From Spirochaetes bacterium GWE1_32_154 (GTDB lineage: Bacteria > Spirochaetota > GWE2-31-10): DNA of 64,000 nt. A program made the position numbers and the translations under genes. Under the pieces are notes generated by a model. It did not search any database. It was given only the letters and a program-made list of their open reading frames with translations, and had not been told where the DNA came from. Positions 52,801 through 61,700 of the stretch are shown piece after piece. The first letter of the stretch is position 1. Every line of letters begins with the position of its first letter. Where the stretch lies: NCBI GenBank assembly GCA_001829315.1, contig MIAY01000028.1, positions 1-64,000 of the forward strand, in the 5' to 3' direction.

Positions 52801-53146
52801 TGCCAAAAACTTTTCAGTCAGTGTAGAAATTGGAGCTGGTTTCTTTTGGATAAGTGGTTTTGCCGGAGCTTCATCTGAAGTCGATGGAAGTTTCTATCGA
52901 GCTAAAAGAGAGACTGAAAGATTGTTAACCGGTATATCATCTGAACAGGATGGATATGATCCTGTCAAGGATGCTAAAGTTTTAGCCGGATTTATGTATC
53001 AGGTAGACTTTTTTAAAGTAGAAAAATATGGTATTTTGAAAAACTTTGCTATGTACTTTGAACATTCCTTCTATTTTATTGCCAGTGAAGTTGAAAGTAC
53101 TTTAACTCAGCAAATTGGTTTTGGTATGAGAAACAGTTTGTTTTAA
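46868..53146 (+). CDS. giant exported Ig-like repeat protein with coiled-coil N-terminus
   Basis: 2092 residues. Signal peptide about 1-25 (VFIFISLIIFNAILFS). Residues ~30-260 are Lys/Glu-rich coiled coil. From ~330 to ~1880 follow at least twelve Ig-like (Big-type) repeats, each opening like P-x-I-x-I-x-S-P-x-x-G, then V-x-G-x-A-x-D-D-x-G-I, and closing with DGxH..........D-x-A-G-N. The last ~220 residues differ: aromatic and glycine-rich beta strands (SGGFGFSFFDNIVRLEGLFG, VEIGAGFFWISGFAGA) ending in Phe, which resembles an outer-membrane barrel or anchor. It is likely a surface or periplasm-spanning protein. A strong terminator follows. Two further large Ig-like genes lie next to it. Confidence 0.85.
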   Translation: MFQSRISLRVFIFISLIIFNAILFSQDGEIGIPELNANKITVESSIKLKTKELSDVKKQVKLAENAIKKEKVPEEIEKLTSEKDALLVTQETVTSEIADLNNQLIELKAKIKQAGTKKPKKTKEEPVADIKEEIDEIKDEPVVTDGVETIKEREARINNELKAKFDQKVNAQKEQQILIKQQKLVEKNALIEEIKKVKNEIKLKIVELKNIDKELSLVIATIITSNDKEIIKENSEKKSSLILQQTIAEKDKTDLQTKLATFEATLKIKDDGFEPAEGTLNWSKIYDIETIQKKKPGTWNISVLAKDSMDNYSEENSINIKVDPKSDIPFLNVINPQPNSRVPGNLMVVGTAFDDDKVKNVVMYLNNENIERNCIGTDFWYNNLDTTEMDDGVHTLSFRVYDVNDVQSKLYEVPFILDRKVPLITVDTINSGAVVSGRKKIGGTVSDTNGIKSIEYSLDNRYSFTKISSVSSTAPGKISAGWNFSLNTNLLPGGTQVVWIKAVDNAGSEGYFPLTLIVDREVPVIGFNFPQNKEKIGDRFTIYGYAYDNVDIKSVDVKIKFSGFPDKNFPVTIVPGNPFWKFPVDVAMIGDVSKLKSGSCVIMATVKDVADNIVTNQLNLILDTEVEKPVMTLKSIKKGDSFANTIPLYGTVTDDEEMKDVTVNLYNTANEVVMSKVIDSKYSFSTNFDVSSINEGEYTVETIPRDFFVIGNSVKEKIWIDRSSSRFDIEAINSTWAGKIFNNKMSLDFSVIKYGEMPDVTYEFLEKDGKTIIESGVVKLKTGTAPGVFTAVPIIFDFTKDKKYEGLKLIKLTAIDKAMKKSTIVVPIIIDTTAPAITDIIIDEKTGLMEDIDIVISDNQIINSIQIIQTAGKSAPVTNEVIPGEPLESIINVKGEDGKFLSYDYEIKVTDTAGLITNKKFKIRFKDTDKTEIKLKFSAEKKDNTIYTDAPVVFIPDSVINPDEIRYAYGQSPVGVETVKVKLSALEIPVIQVNQSSGFYMFDISPEIRKDFNIGENSLSLSYAQESNEVNFATLKYFNDLSIPKTAILWPPSYIPFNNDLTIYGMADDDSGLTSVFVGLDSTNDAQMSELKFEPISSIRNFKVPVINPLRRGETQTLADFSTETGSEIYKTGMMYKFDLKASSLPEGERNIRFKITDKAGKIVYRNMVVIVDRTNPGVRIVSPTVGESVNGVITVRGDASDDTGIGSVILKMNDRIILSDTTNIWDALYDVYERKEFNPANKEKQDLNIDVIGIDFAGNRTTVTQSIIIDKQKDIPQIYINSPAVEGQRYTIDNVKFEGVALDDDGIDSVQYRLDLGLDELDGSLGGTSEGGWRNIILKESEKPNWSITMAPGYLKPGKHTLEVRCFDYGFLESSIASITFQIDKENPVIHITSPENGSYIKGLRVVNGKASDPNQIASIEVSTNNGWSFVPAEGFENWQYFLDSSTLPDGPLNFLIKAKDIAGSESYSFSVYNMDNTPPELTILQPKDGFSLNGKYKIIGRAKDNIALDKGYIKITQGQRNVLEKTDEYGFVQINGSDAWDFDIDTSKWANGEIHHMVVRMYDLAGNLTERSLDFFVDQRSDFPVITLDQPQSGQYLGGEMIEFYGTADDDDDVEAVWIDIDGLGRVKAEGTTEWKYLYPSVNLEPGMHRVVVVAQEKPLEDGSPGKFSQSISRSFFVQDSGVVINIKSHDNGYPVTHRPWIIGSAYYHERDLELKIKKELQTKKYYELLRKYKDDIEKVPAIEDIPMKKAEVLAAVNKHLAENRVTAVYMSYDNGNTYKKQLGSVIDFRHRLQTQLLGDGIHMLQFKGVTASGKETIKYFKIKIDRQKPVVIIDSPVENKSVNEKIIVKGSVDDNNEIVEMKVRLKQFDKNLGKLPKFIEGMYLWAQIFSGPIASGGFGFSFFDNIVRLEGLFGWIPTQQNLIDMGIKIDDPNLFSKDLGWTNAKYEPRFAGFAAGGKLLARVIDLPFEFFLGEDAKNFSVSVEIGAGFFWISGFAGASSEVDGSFYRAKRETERLLTGISSEQDGYDPVKDAKVLAGFMYQVDFFKVEKYGILKNFAMYFEHSFYFIASEVESTLTQQIGFGMRNSLF

Positions 53147-53161
53147 ACTGATATCTAACAA

Positions 53162-53202
53162 ATAACTACTTTATCGAAAGATGAAGTAGTTATTTTTTTT
53201 TG
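53162..53202 (+). terminator. rho-independent terminator
   Basis: Stem ATAACTACTT / AAGTAGTTAT (53162-53171 and 53184-53193), 12-base loop, then nine T. It separates the first giant gene from the next. Confidence 0.9.
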
Positions 53203-53285
53203 TTATGTAATAGTAAAAAAGTATGAATTGAAGCAGTTATAGAATGGGTAAGTTCTTTACTGTTGGATGATTAAGGAGAATATAA

Positions 53286-56200
53286 ATGAATAAACGATTT
53301 TTTTCCCACTTCACTGTGTTATTGTTTTTTTTTATTCTGTCCTGCACAAATAATCCCTTTATTGGAATCGGAAATGATAAAGATGTTGAATATCCAAAGA
53401 TAAATATTCAAACACCACTTAATTCGGATTATGTCGGGCGATATTTTAATATCAAGGGAATTGTGAGTGATGATAAGGGAATAAGTAGAGTTGAGGTAAG
53501 CAGTCCGGGTTTTCCGACGATTGTTTATCCTACCGGTGGGGTTATTAATATACCGGTTGATGCAATTACGTTACCGGATGGGCCAATTAAATTAACAATT
53601 GCAGCGTTTGATACATCGGGTAAGAGAAGCGGTTTAGACTTAAGTTTAACATTAGATAAAGTCGGACCTGCTATTTCATTATTTCAACCGGAAAACATTG
53701 ATTCAAGAAAATTGGTTGGTAAAATAAATTTTATTGGCAGTGCTTCAGATGACACCGGTTTAAATCATTTATCGAGTCAAAACCGTTTTGTTATTTACAA
53801 ACGTGGCGGTTCTCCTGATAATACTTCAGATATTATTTTCATTGAACATCTTACCAATTCTCCTTTTCAAGTAATGGATCTTTTTGATACTATGTCCGAA
53901 TCTCATGTTGCCGGTCTTTACACATTACGTATAACCTATGAAGACATACTTGGTAATATTGGTGAAAGATTCTGGGATATTGAAACTATTAAAGGTGATG
54001 ACAAAACGAGACTTTTTATTCAGTCACCTGTGAATAATAGTGCAGTAGGTAGACTTCTTACTTTAAGTGGTTATGCAACAAATGATTTTGCAGCTATTGA
54101 TTCTGTTCTGTTCAAGATATACAAACAGTCAGATCCGGCACAAATTATATATACAAAAACTCTCGATACCGATTATGCTTTTAGTGAAATATTGGATTTA
54201 CAGACTATCGGTTTAACTACGGCACGTTATGTATTATATTCAATAGCAACTGATACAAATGGTAATACAAGTAATGAAGTTTCTACTGTGTTTGATTTTG
54301 ATAATACCTTGCCGGTTTTTACAATTCAAGATGTAAGTTCTGATCCGGCAGGTATAACGCCGTCAGGTTCGTCTATAATAAACGGAAGTTTTGGGATAAC
54401 ATTGCAGGTTGTAACCCCTTCACCAACTGCTGTTCAATATAAATTGATGCAGAATGGTGTTGAAAAAGTCGGCTATAGTACTGCGACAGAAATACCGGCA
54501 GTATCGGGTATGAAATATGAATTGGTTAGTATCCCGGATACATTACTTGCTGACGGTTCAGTAACTCTATATGCAAAGGTAACTAAAGGAGAAAAGTCAC
54601 TTGAGTTAAATAGAATATTCTATTTCGATAAAACCTTACCGGATATTGAAATATTGTCTCATCGAGAAAACCAGTCTGTCAATGGTTCAGTTAGTATGAG
54701 CGGTTCGGCTGATGATAATCTTGGACTTGAGAAAGTTGAAATAAAACTACCCGGTTCTGAAGAATGGATTACAGTAACCGGTACAAGCCTTTGGAGTTAT
54801 GTAGTTGCTGATGATACGCTAATTCCGGTTGAAAGTATTTATAATGTGGTAAAACCGGATGTAATTGATAAAGTTTTTACTGTTAAGGCAACAGATAAAG
54901 CTGGAAATGAAAAGGAACAAGCAATAACGCTTAAAATTGATCCTGGTATGGATGATCCGGTTGTGTCAATTTTAATGCCTGAAACAGATGGTAATAAAGT
55001 TTCCGGTATGCTTTCAGTTATAGGAACAATAGATGACGATGATTATCCGGTAAAAGATATGAGTGCTGTAATGCGTCTTTATAAAGTGAGTGATAATTCT
55101 CTTGTGTCAGGATATTCAATTACATTTGATAAAACTATAAATGGATTTCCAAATATTGCCGGTAACATTAATACAGAAGATCTTGATGATATGACAATGT
55201 ACCGCATTGAATTAAGTGGTTCAGCGTGGAAAAATAAGACATCGGATGTACAGACCCGGACTTTTCAGGTTGATAAAAATACTCCTGTCATTGAATTTGA
55301 TGGAGATTCTTCGGCAAATGAGTCTTATCTTACTTCACCAATATGTTTAAAAGGTAAGATTCGAGATAAAGGACAACTTGCAGCTTCGGAGAGCTTAATG
55401 CTTTCGTTTGTTGTAAGAGATGGATCTACGAAAAGTTATCCGGTGTCCTTAACCCCATCAGTTGCTGTTGGCGATTATAATGTATGGGTCTTTAATGTTA
55501 CTCTAAATGCTAATGGTACACATTCAGGTTTTGTAACACCCCCTTTACCTGCAGATGTGTCGTGGGGTAATGACGAATATGGTAATAATTCACGAACTTT
55601 CACATTGAGAGCCACAGATGAAACTGCTCTTGCCGGATATAATTTTGTAAAAGTAAATCTTGATAATAATATTCCTGAGGTAAACTTCACTTCTCCGGCT
55701 AATGGATATGTGCATCGTGATACTTCAAATATTGACTTGTCATTTTCGGTTGATGATGTTCCGGTTGCAGGAAAAGAGTATTCTTTAAATTTCAATGAAA
55801 ATATTCGTATTGAACTGTACGAGTCCGGTAGTTTGTTGAGCGTTATTAAAGATTATAATTCCGGAGATAATTTTTCGCTAACAAATGCTAACACATATAG
55901 TATGCCACAGGCACTTGCACAGTCTAATGCGTATCAATTAAGAATGTTTGTAAAAGATAATGCTGGTAATGTTAAATTGACACCCGCTACGCTGGACTTC
56001 AAGAAAAATAGTGAGCCTCCACTCATTAATTCCTTAACAGTACCGCTTCTTCCATATCATAAAGGTACATTCTCAATTGATGTTATCGGTGAAGATAGAG
56101 GTAGTCTTGCAGACGCTAATGGAGTAGATAAAATTGAGTTGTTTATCAGAAATTCAGGCGGGACAGTGACGAAACTCTATACAGGAACATATCCCGGAAA

Positions 56201-58766
56201 TAGTCTTACTGAAACATTGAGTTATTCGTTTAATTCAAACGGATATCCTGATGGAAGTTATACACTCTATGCTGAAGTTACAGACACTCTTGATACGGTA
56301 GTTTCAGGAGGTGATAAGAATATTTATATTGATAATACAAAACCAACTGTAAGTATAACCTATCAGTCAATGGGAGAAACGCCATCTTCAGATCCATATT
56401 CGATCACTGCGTTTACCGCATATCTCGGTATGACTGTATCAGTAACTGATAATGCAAGTCTTATGGGTGATACTCCAAAGATTAAAGTTGGTACGACATT
56501 CGAGGGGAGCGAAGTATTAGCAGATACGTTTGTAACTCCGATTATGAATGGTGCTGCAGAATATAGCGCAAAATATCATAACTGGATTGACTTGTTTGAA
56601 GTTCTTGGAGGTACTTACAGTGCTACCGGTACTCTACATATTACGGTTGAAACGAAAGATGCTGCCGGAAACATAGAAACTTCTGCTTTTACAATCAATA
56701 AAGGAACACTTCCCGTTGGTTTATTTACTCCGGCTGCTGAATCATGGTTTAAGCCGGTATCAGGTAAAATTTCAATTCCTGGTACAACAAGTGGCGCAAC
56801 CCGTGCTTTTGTCAAAATTGGTAACACCGGTGAAACTGAAACTGTAATCTCTTCAAATGCTTTTACCGCTGTTTTTAATGAAAGTGATTTTGAGATTGAT
56901 GGTCGTTATTTGATTAAACTAAGAGTCACTAATAATGGTGATCAGAATATCGTAAGCCGTTATTTTAATATTGATAAAACCGCTCCGGTTCTAACTATTA
57001 CCGGCATAACAGCCGCATCTGCTACCGGTAATGCTGATGGTGACCGTTTATCGGGACTGGTTACTATAAAAGGGACATACACCGATAACTTTGCAGATGA
57101 ACTTACAGCAACAACAGATGCAGCAATAAAATTAACTATTGGAAGTACGTCGAATTTCTCTCCAACACGAATTACCCGTGGATACTCCGGTACTCCATGG
57201 CAATGGGAGTATGACTGGAATACTGAAGCAGATAGTTTAGTGACGAGAACAGGAGTGTCTGTTTCTGCTTCGGCTGTTGACAAAGCAGGTAACTTCGTAG
57301 CAGTAACCAAGGGAACTAATGTCAGTGTTGTACCGTATATCACATCGATTGCAGCAACAAACGGAACAGATCTTGTTACCGAAGTCCGCTATCACAACGG
57401 TACGTTATGGGGTAATCACAAGAGTTACAAAAAATATGCGGTTCATAGCGGTAAATCGATAAATATTAATGGATTTAATCTCAAACAAGGTACACTGGTT
57501 CCCGGTGTAACTCTCGGTGGGACAGCAATTGTACTTACAGGAAGCACTATTCATACTTTATCAACTACAGGTACTACAAAATCAGGTGATCTTGTGGTAA
57601 CGGTAAATAGTATAGCGTCAGACCCCGTGAATATCAATTCATGGACATTCAGTCTACTCGGTAGAAGTGGCACGAACCGTACCGATACGCTGGATGCGGA
57701 GAATTATGATATGGAACTTTCATCAACAGATAAGGTTATTGCTGTGTATGCGAGGAATCACAAAGTATCGACAGATTATACAGCGTTTGACTATTCGGCA
57801 TTTATTTTCTGGGAAGGACAAACAACTGTTGCCAGCAGGTTTTTTGGAGAAATTGATCCTGTTTTCTACGCATCTCTTGCGCGAAAAGACGATAGTACTA
57901 TTTTTGCAACATCAACGTATGATGAGTGGTCAGGTACCGCTATCTTTACAAAAATAGTAAAAATAAACACTCTTCCTAATTATGATATATACACTGCAGA
58001 AGCATCAAATAAAAGCTTTACAAATAAACGCGCATCTATGGTTCATAATGGTAACGGCAGACTTTTTGTTGCTTATCATGATGATGATTCAAGAGAAGCA
58101 TCTCCGGTTCCTGAACTTACATTTATTTCTGTTGAGGATACAAACCCTACAGGAAATGTAACGCGAATTGATGACGACGGTTTTTACAGAGACCTTGTCA
58201 GTCTTAACAAGATTCCTGTTATGGTGTATTATAAAAACACAAATAAAACACTTAATATAGCGAAGGGTACTTCTGAAACGGCGACTACTTTTACAATAAA
58301 CACATTATTATCGAGTAATGGAGGTACGTATTGTAAAATAACACCGATAGGGACTACAGAACTTCATCTTATTTATCAGGATACTACCAGTAATCTTGTA
58401 TATCAAAGACTCTCAGGTACTAATTTGAATACTATGAGTTCCGCTATCACTCTCGAATCCGGAACTACTGTAATTAACGGTGTACAAGAGGGAATCACCG
58501 GGTTTAACACGAGTATTGACTTAAACTCTACCGGCGTTCCTTTTATTTCTTATATGAATAATTCGCGGCTTGAAACACGGGAAGCTCTAAGATTTGCTCG
58601 ATCGTCAGCTCCAGCTCCAACCGGGCAGAGTCAGTGGGAATATATGATTGTTCCTTCACCGAAAGCAGTGAACGACGGAAACACCATTATTAAGATGGAT
58701 TCGAATAATAACCCGGTCATTATGTACAAAGCGGATAACTGCTTGTACATTGCACGATTACTTTAG
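53286..58766 (+). CDS. giant Ig-like repeat lipoprotein 1
   Basis: 1826 residues. Lipoprotein signal peptide ending FFFILSC (Cys20), so it is anchored in a membrane by lipid. The chain contains many Ig-like repeats of the same type as its neighbour (for instance KINIQTPLNSDYVGRYFNIKG, FIGSASDDTGL, DKAGNEKE). Near residue ~1390 an IPT/TIG-like piece (INGFNLKQGTL) precedes a C-terminal ~380-residue region rich in beta strands of the kind HLIYQDTTSNLVYQRL and PVIMYKADN, resembling a beta-propeller. AAGGAG precedes the ATG. The stop is 10 bp before the next, related gene, so the two are co-transcribed. Confidence 0.85.
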   Translation: MNKRFFSHFTVLLFFFILSCTNNPFIGIGNDKDVEYPKINIQTPLNSDYVGRYFNIKGIVSDDKGISRVEVSSPGFPTIVYPTGGVINIPVDAITLPDGPIKLTIAAFDTSGKRSGLDLSLTLDKVGPAISLFQPENIDSRKLVGKINFIGSASDDTGLNHLSSQNRFVIYKRGGSPDNTSDIIFIEHLTNSPFQVMDLFDTMSESHVAGLYTLRITYEDILGNIGERFWDIETIKGDDKTRLFIQSPVNNSAVGRLLTLSGYATNDFAAIDSVLFKIYKQSDPAQIIYTKTLDTDYAFSEILDLQTIGLTTARYVLYSIATDTNGNTSNEVSTVFDFDNTLPVFTIQDVSSDPAGITPSGSSIINGSFGITLQVVTPSPTAVQYKLMQNGVEKVGYSTATEIPAVSGMKYELVSIPDTLLADGSVTLYAKVTKGEKSLELNRIFYFDKTLPDIEILSHRENQSVNGSVSMSGSADDNLGLEKVEIKLPGSEEWITVTGTSLWSYVVADDTLIPVESIYNVVKPDVIDKVFTVKATDKAGNEKEQAITLKIDPGMDDPVVSILMPETDGNKVSGMLSVIGTIDDDDYPVKDMSAVMRLYKVSDNSLVSGYSITFDKTINGFPNIAGNINTEDLDDMTMYRIELSGSAWKNKTSDVQTRTFQVDKNTPVIEFDGDSSANESYLTSPICLKGKIRDKGQLAASESLMLSFVVRDGSTKSYPVSLTPSVAVGDYNVWVFNVTLNANGTHSGFVTPPLPADVSWGNDEYGNNSRTFTLRATDETALAGYNFVKVNLDNNIPEVNFTSPANGYVHRDTSNIDLSFSVDDVPVAGKEYSLNFNENIRIELYESGSLLSVIKDYNSGDNFSLTNANTYSMPQALAQSNAYQLRMFVKDNAGNVKLTPATLDFKKNSEPPLINSLTVPLLPYHKGTFSIDVIGEDRGSLADANGVDKIELFIRNSGGTVTKLYTGTYPGNSLTETLSYSFNSNGYPDGSYTLYAEVTDTLDTVVSGGDKNIYIDNTKPTVSITYQSMGETPSSDPYSITAFTAYLGMTVSVTDNASLMGDTPKIKVGTTFEGSEVLADTFVTPIMNGAAEYSAKYHNWIDLFEVLGGTYSATGTLHITVETKDAAGNIETSAFTINKGTLPVGLFTPAAESWFKPVSGKISIPGTTSGATRAFVKIGNTGETETVISSNAFTAVFNESDFEIDGRYLIKLRVTNNGDQNIVSRYFNIDKTAPVLTITGITAASATGNADGDRLSGLVTIKGTYTDNFADELTATTDAAIKLTIGSTSNFSPTRITRGYSGTPWQWEYDWNTEADSLVTRTGVSVSASAVDKAGNFVAVTKGTNVSVVPYITSIAATNGTDLVTEVRYHNGTLWGNHKSYKKYAVHSGKSININGFNLKQGTLVPGVTLGGTAIVLTGSTIHTLSTTGTTKSGDLVVTVNSIASDPVNINSWTFSLLGRSGTNRTDTLDAENYDMELSSTDKVIAVYARNHKVSTDYTAFDYSAFIFWEGQTTVASRFFGEIDPVFYASLARKDDSTIFATSTYDEWSGTAIFTKIVKINTLPNYDIYTAEASNKSFTNKRASMVHNGNGRLFVAYHDDDSREASPVPELTFISVEDTNPTGNVTRIDDDGFYRDLVSLNKIPVMVYYKNTNKTLNIAKGTSETATTFTINTLLSSNGGTYCKITPIGTTELHLIYQDTTSNLVYQRLSGTNLNTMSSAITLESGTTVINGVQEGITGFNTSIDLNSTGVPFISYMNNSRLETREALRFARSSAPAPTGQSQWEYMIVPSPKAVNDGNTIIKMDSNNNPVIMYKADNCLYIARLL

Positions 58767-58776
58767 GGGGGGCGTA

Positions 58777-61700
58777 ATGAAAAAAAATATATATATAGTG
58801 ACAATATTGATATTTATACTATCTTGTACCAACACTTCTAATCTCTTTGTCGGTGCTGGAAAAGCACCTGATATAAACAAACCTTCTATAGAAATCATAG
58901 AGCCGTCTGGAAATAAGGCTGTAAAAGGTTTGGTTACCATTACAGGCAAGGCAATAGATGATCTGGGAGCTGATAGTGTAGAGTTCTATCATGTTCAATC
59001 CGAAGCTTCGGGAACTGTTGATGTGCTTATCGGAACTGTAAAAGTGAAAAACGAACAGTTTTCATATACGCTTGACACAACAGTTTTTGAAGACGGTGCA
59101 AATTTATTTAAAGCAAAAGTCATTGAAATTGATAAAGCGGGGAAATTTGCATTTACGAATATTACATTGATACTCGATAACTACGGACCTTTTGTTATAA
59201 TTAACCAACCGGAAGAGAATAAAGCATCTTCACCAATATATTCAATATTTACCGCATCGATTCTTCCTGTTGATTATGAAGAAAATTCTATTACAGGAAT
59301 CGACTGGAAAATAGCATCGGATGCAAATCCTGAACATGAAATTTCCGGCAGTGTTGATTATAGTATAACACCTCTTACGACAAATGAAAGTCTTTCATTT
59401 CAGATAGATCCTTTCGGATTACTAAAAATAGCTGATTTTGAACCTGGATTTTGCACACTTTCAATACGGTGTAAAAATCAGAATGATGCATATTCAAGAG
59501 AATATGCAGTTAAGAAAATTTACATTGACTTCGGAGATTCAATTCCTCGTATATTTATTACTACTCCGACTAGCAAAGATGAAAACGTGCCGACTAATAC
59601 CGGATCATCTATCATTATAACAGGTCTTGCGAAAGATGACAGCTCAGTTGAACTTGTAGAATTTGAATGGGGGGCGATAAATGGCAATATGTCAGTGATT
59701 ATACTTCCGGTGAGTGAATCCGGGGTGGTGACATCATATTCTATATCGCAACAAATTACTGATCTTGAAAATGGTGATTATAAAATTAGAGCAAGAATAA
59801 CGGATGATTTACAAAATATTTCTGATTGGACAGATTTTTACTATTTTAGAGCTGATAGTAATTATCCGAGTATTAAAATCACTTCTCCTGCTCAGGGTAG
59901 CTGGGTAAATGGTGATGTTGATGTGACCGGTACAGTAGGAATCGGCCTAGGCAGTATAATATCAGAAATTAGCTATAAAATTGAAGGTGAAACTGTTTGG
60001 ACTACTTTGAGTAAACCAAATTCTTCTTCTGCTTCTTTTACGCTCCCTGTTAAGGCGGAAACATATCCTCTTGGTGGTGAAATTAAAGTGTATCTTCGAG
60101 GATATAAAGATGCGGATAATTTTACCGAAGGTTCTGTTTTATTTAATATGGATAATAGAATTCCAGATTTAATTATGAATAGTCCGGTTGAAGGCGCACT
60201 ACAGCTTAATCAGAAAATATTGATTCAAGGGACTGCCTCAGACCTTGTTGGAGACGGAGTCGATCCGGGTATAATCAAAGATATTCGCATATCAATCAGT
60301 GGCACTTCGATTGAAGATGAATTGGTAAATGGAATTTCGAGTTTTCAATATGAATTTGATTCTTTTGCAAATAATATTGGTTTAACCGGAAATCAGGATG
60401 TTTCTGTTACGTTGAAGGCTGAAGATCAGGCAGGCAATAGCTCAATTGTTTTAAGAAACCTTACTATCAATCAGCTTACGGACATACCTGTGGTTACAGT
60501 TGATAATTTATCTGCCGGCGACAAAAAATATGGTATTTTTACAGTTCTTGGAACAGCAACAGATGATGATGCTATTAAAGATGTTGAGGTGCAGATCGAT
60601 GATACCGGATGGCAAAAAGCTTCGGGTTCAACGAACTGGTCGTTTAAAATAGATGGTTCACAGCTCAGTATTGGTGATCATACATTATATTACCGTACGC
60701 GTGATATTTATAATATAAATTCTGAATATGATCCGGGTAGTGTAGTTGGCTATCCTCGTATTAAGTCTGTACTATTTGAGATTGATCCGGATGTGCCTGT
60801 AATTGAATTTAATAGCCTGTATAATGCTGCATTTAATAATGATGCTGTTTTTTCAGGGACGATAAGTAAGTCAAGCGGTGGTTTTATAAAGAGTGCTGAA
60901 ATAAAGATTGCAGGTACTTTAGCCACTAAGAACTGGACAGCGTTGTCAGGTTCTGAAGTGACAGATTTGAATACTAATAATGCTACTTTTGCCTATCCGA
61001 TATCTGTTGATGAATTTGGAGACGGTCAGATAAGAGTTTATATGCGGGCTATGGATGATATGGATAAAATTACTGAACAGGAAACAATAATCTTTATGGA
61101 TTCAAAATCTCTCACAGGTTCATTATCTGCACCGGCATCAAATTATGAAGTGACAGGAAATAATCTGACAATTACCGGGTCAATTCTTGATGATGAACCG
61201 AGTTCGGGAGTTATAGCATCGAATGTTAAGATTTATGCAATTAATACAACGGACTCTAATACTCGTACAGATATAGTTGATGGAACAGCAGTAAAAATTA
61301 CGACAGCATTAAGTAATTTTAGTTTTGTATGGAATATTCCTGCATCACAAAAGGACGGTGTATATGATATTTATCTTGATGCAACTGATAGAGCCGGTAA
61401 TGGTTTTAGCGTTGGTGTAAAAAAAGTTACGGGCATACGTCTGGCACGGTATAAATCAGAAATTATTGATGTTTTCGTAAACAGGACCGCATTAACAAAT
61501 AACACTTATATACGTCAAACTTGTGAATTTAAAGGAACTCTTCGTGATGAAAATCCGAATGACAAGGTGAGCGGTGTTAAGAGCATATACATATATCAGA
61601 GTGCTGATGCTGTTTATAATTCCGGAGATACACTTCTTGGTTTTTTAGTTTTCAGTGGCACAGAGACAATGGAATCATTTGTGATAAATGCGTCTATTAC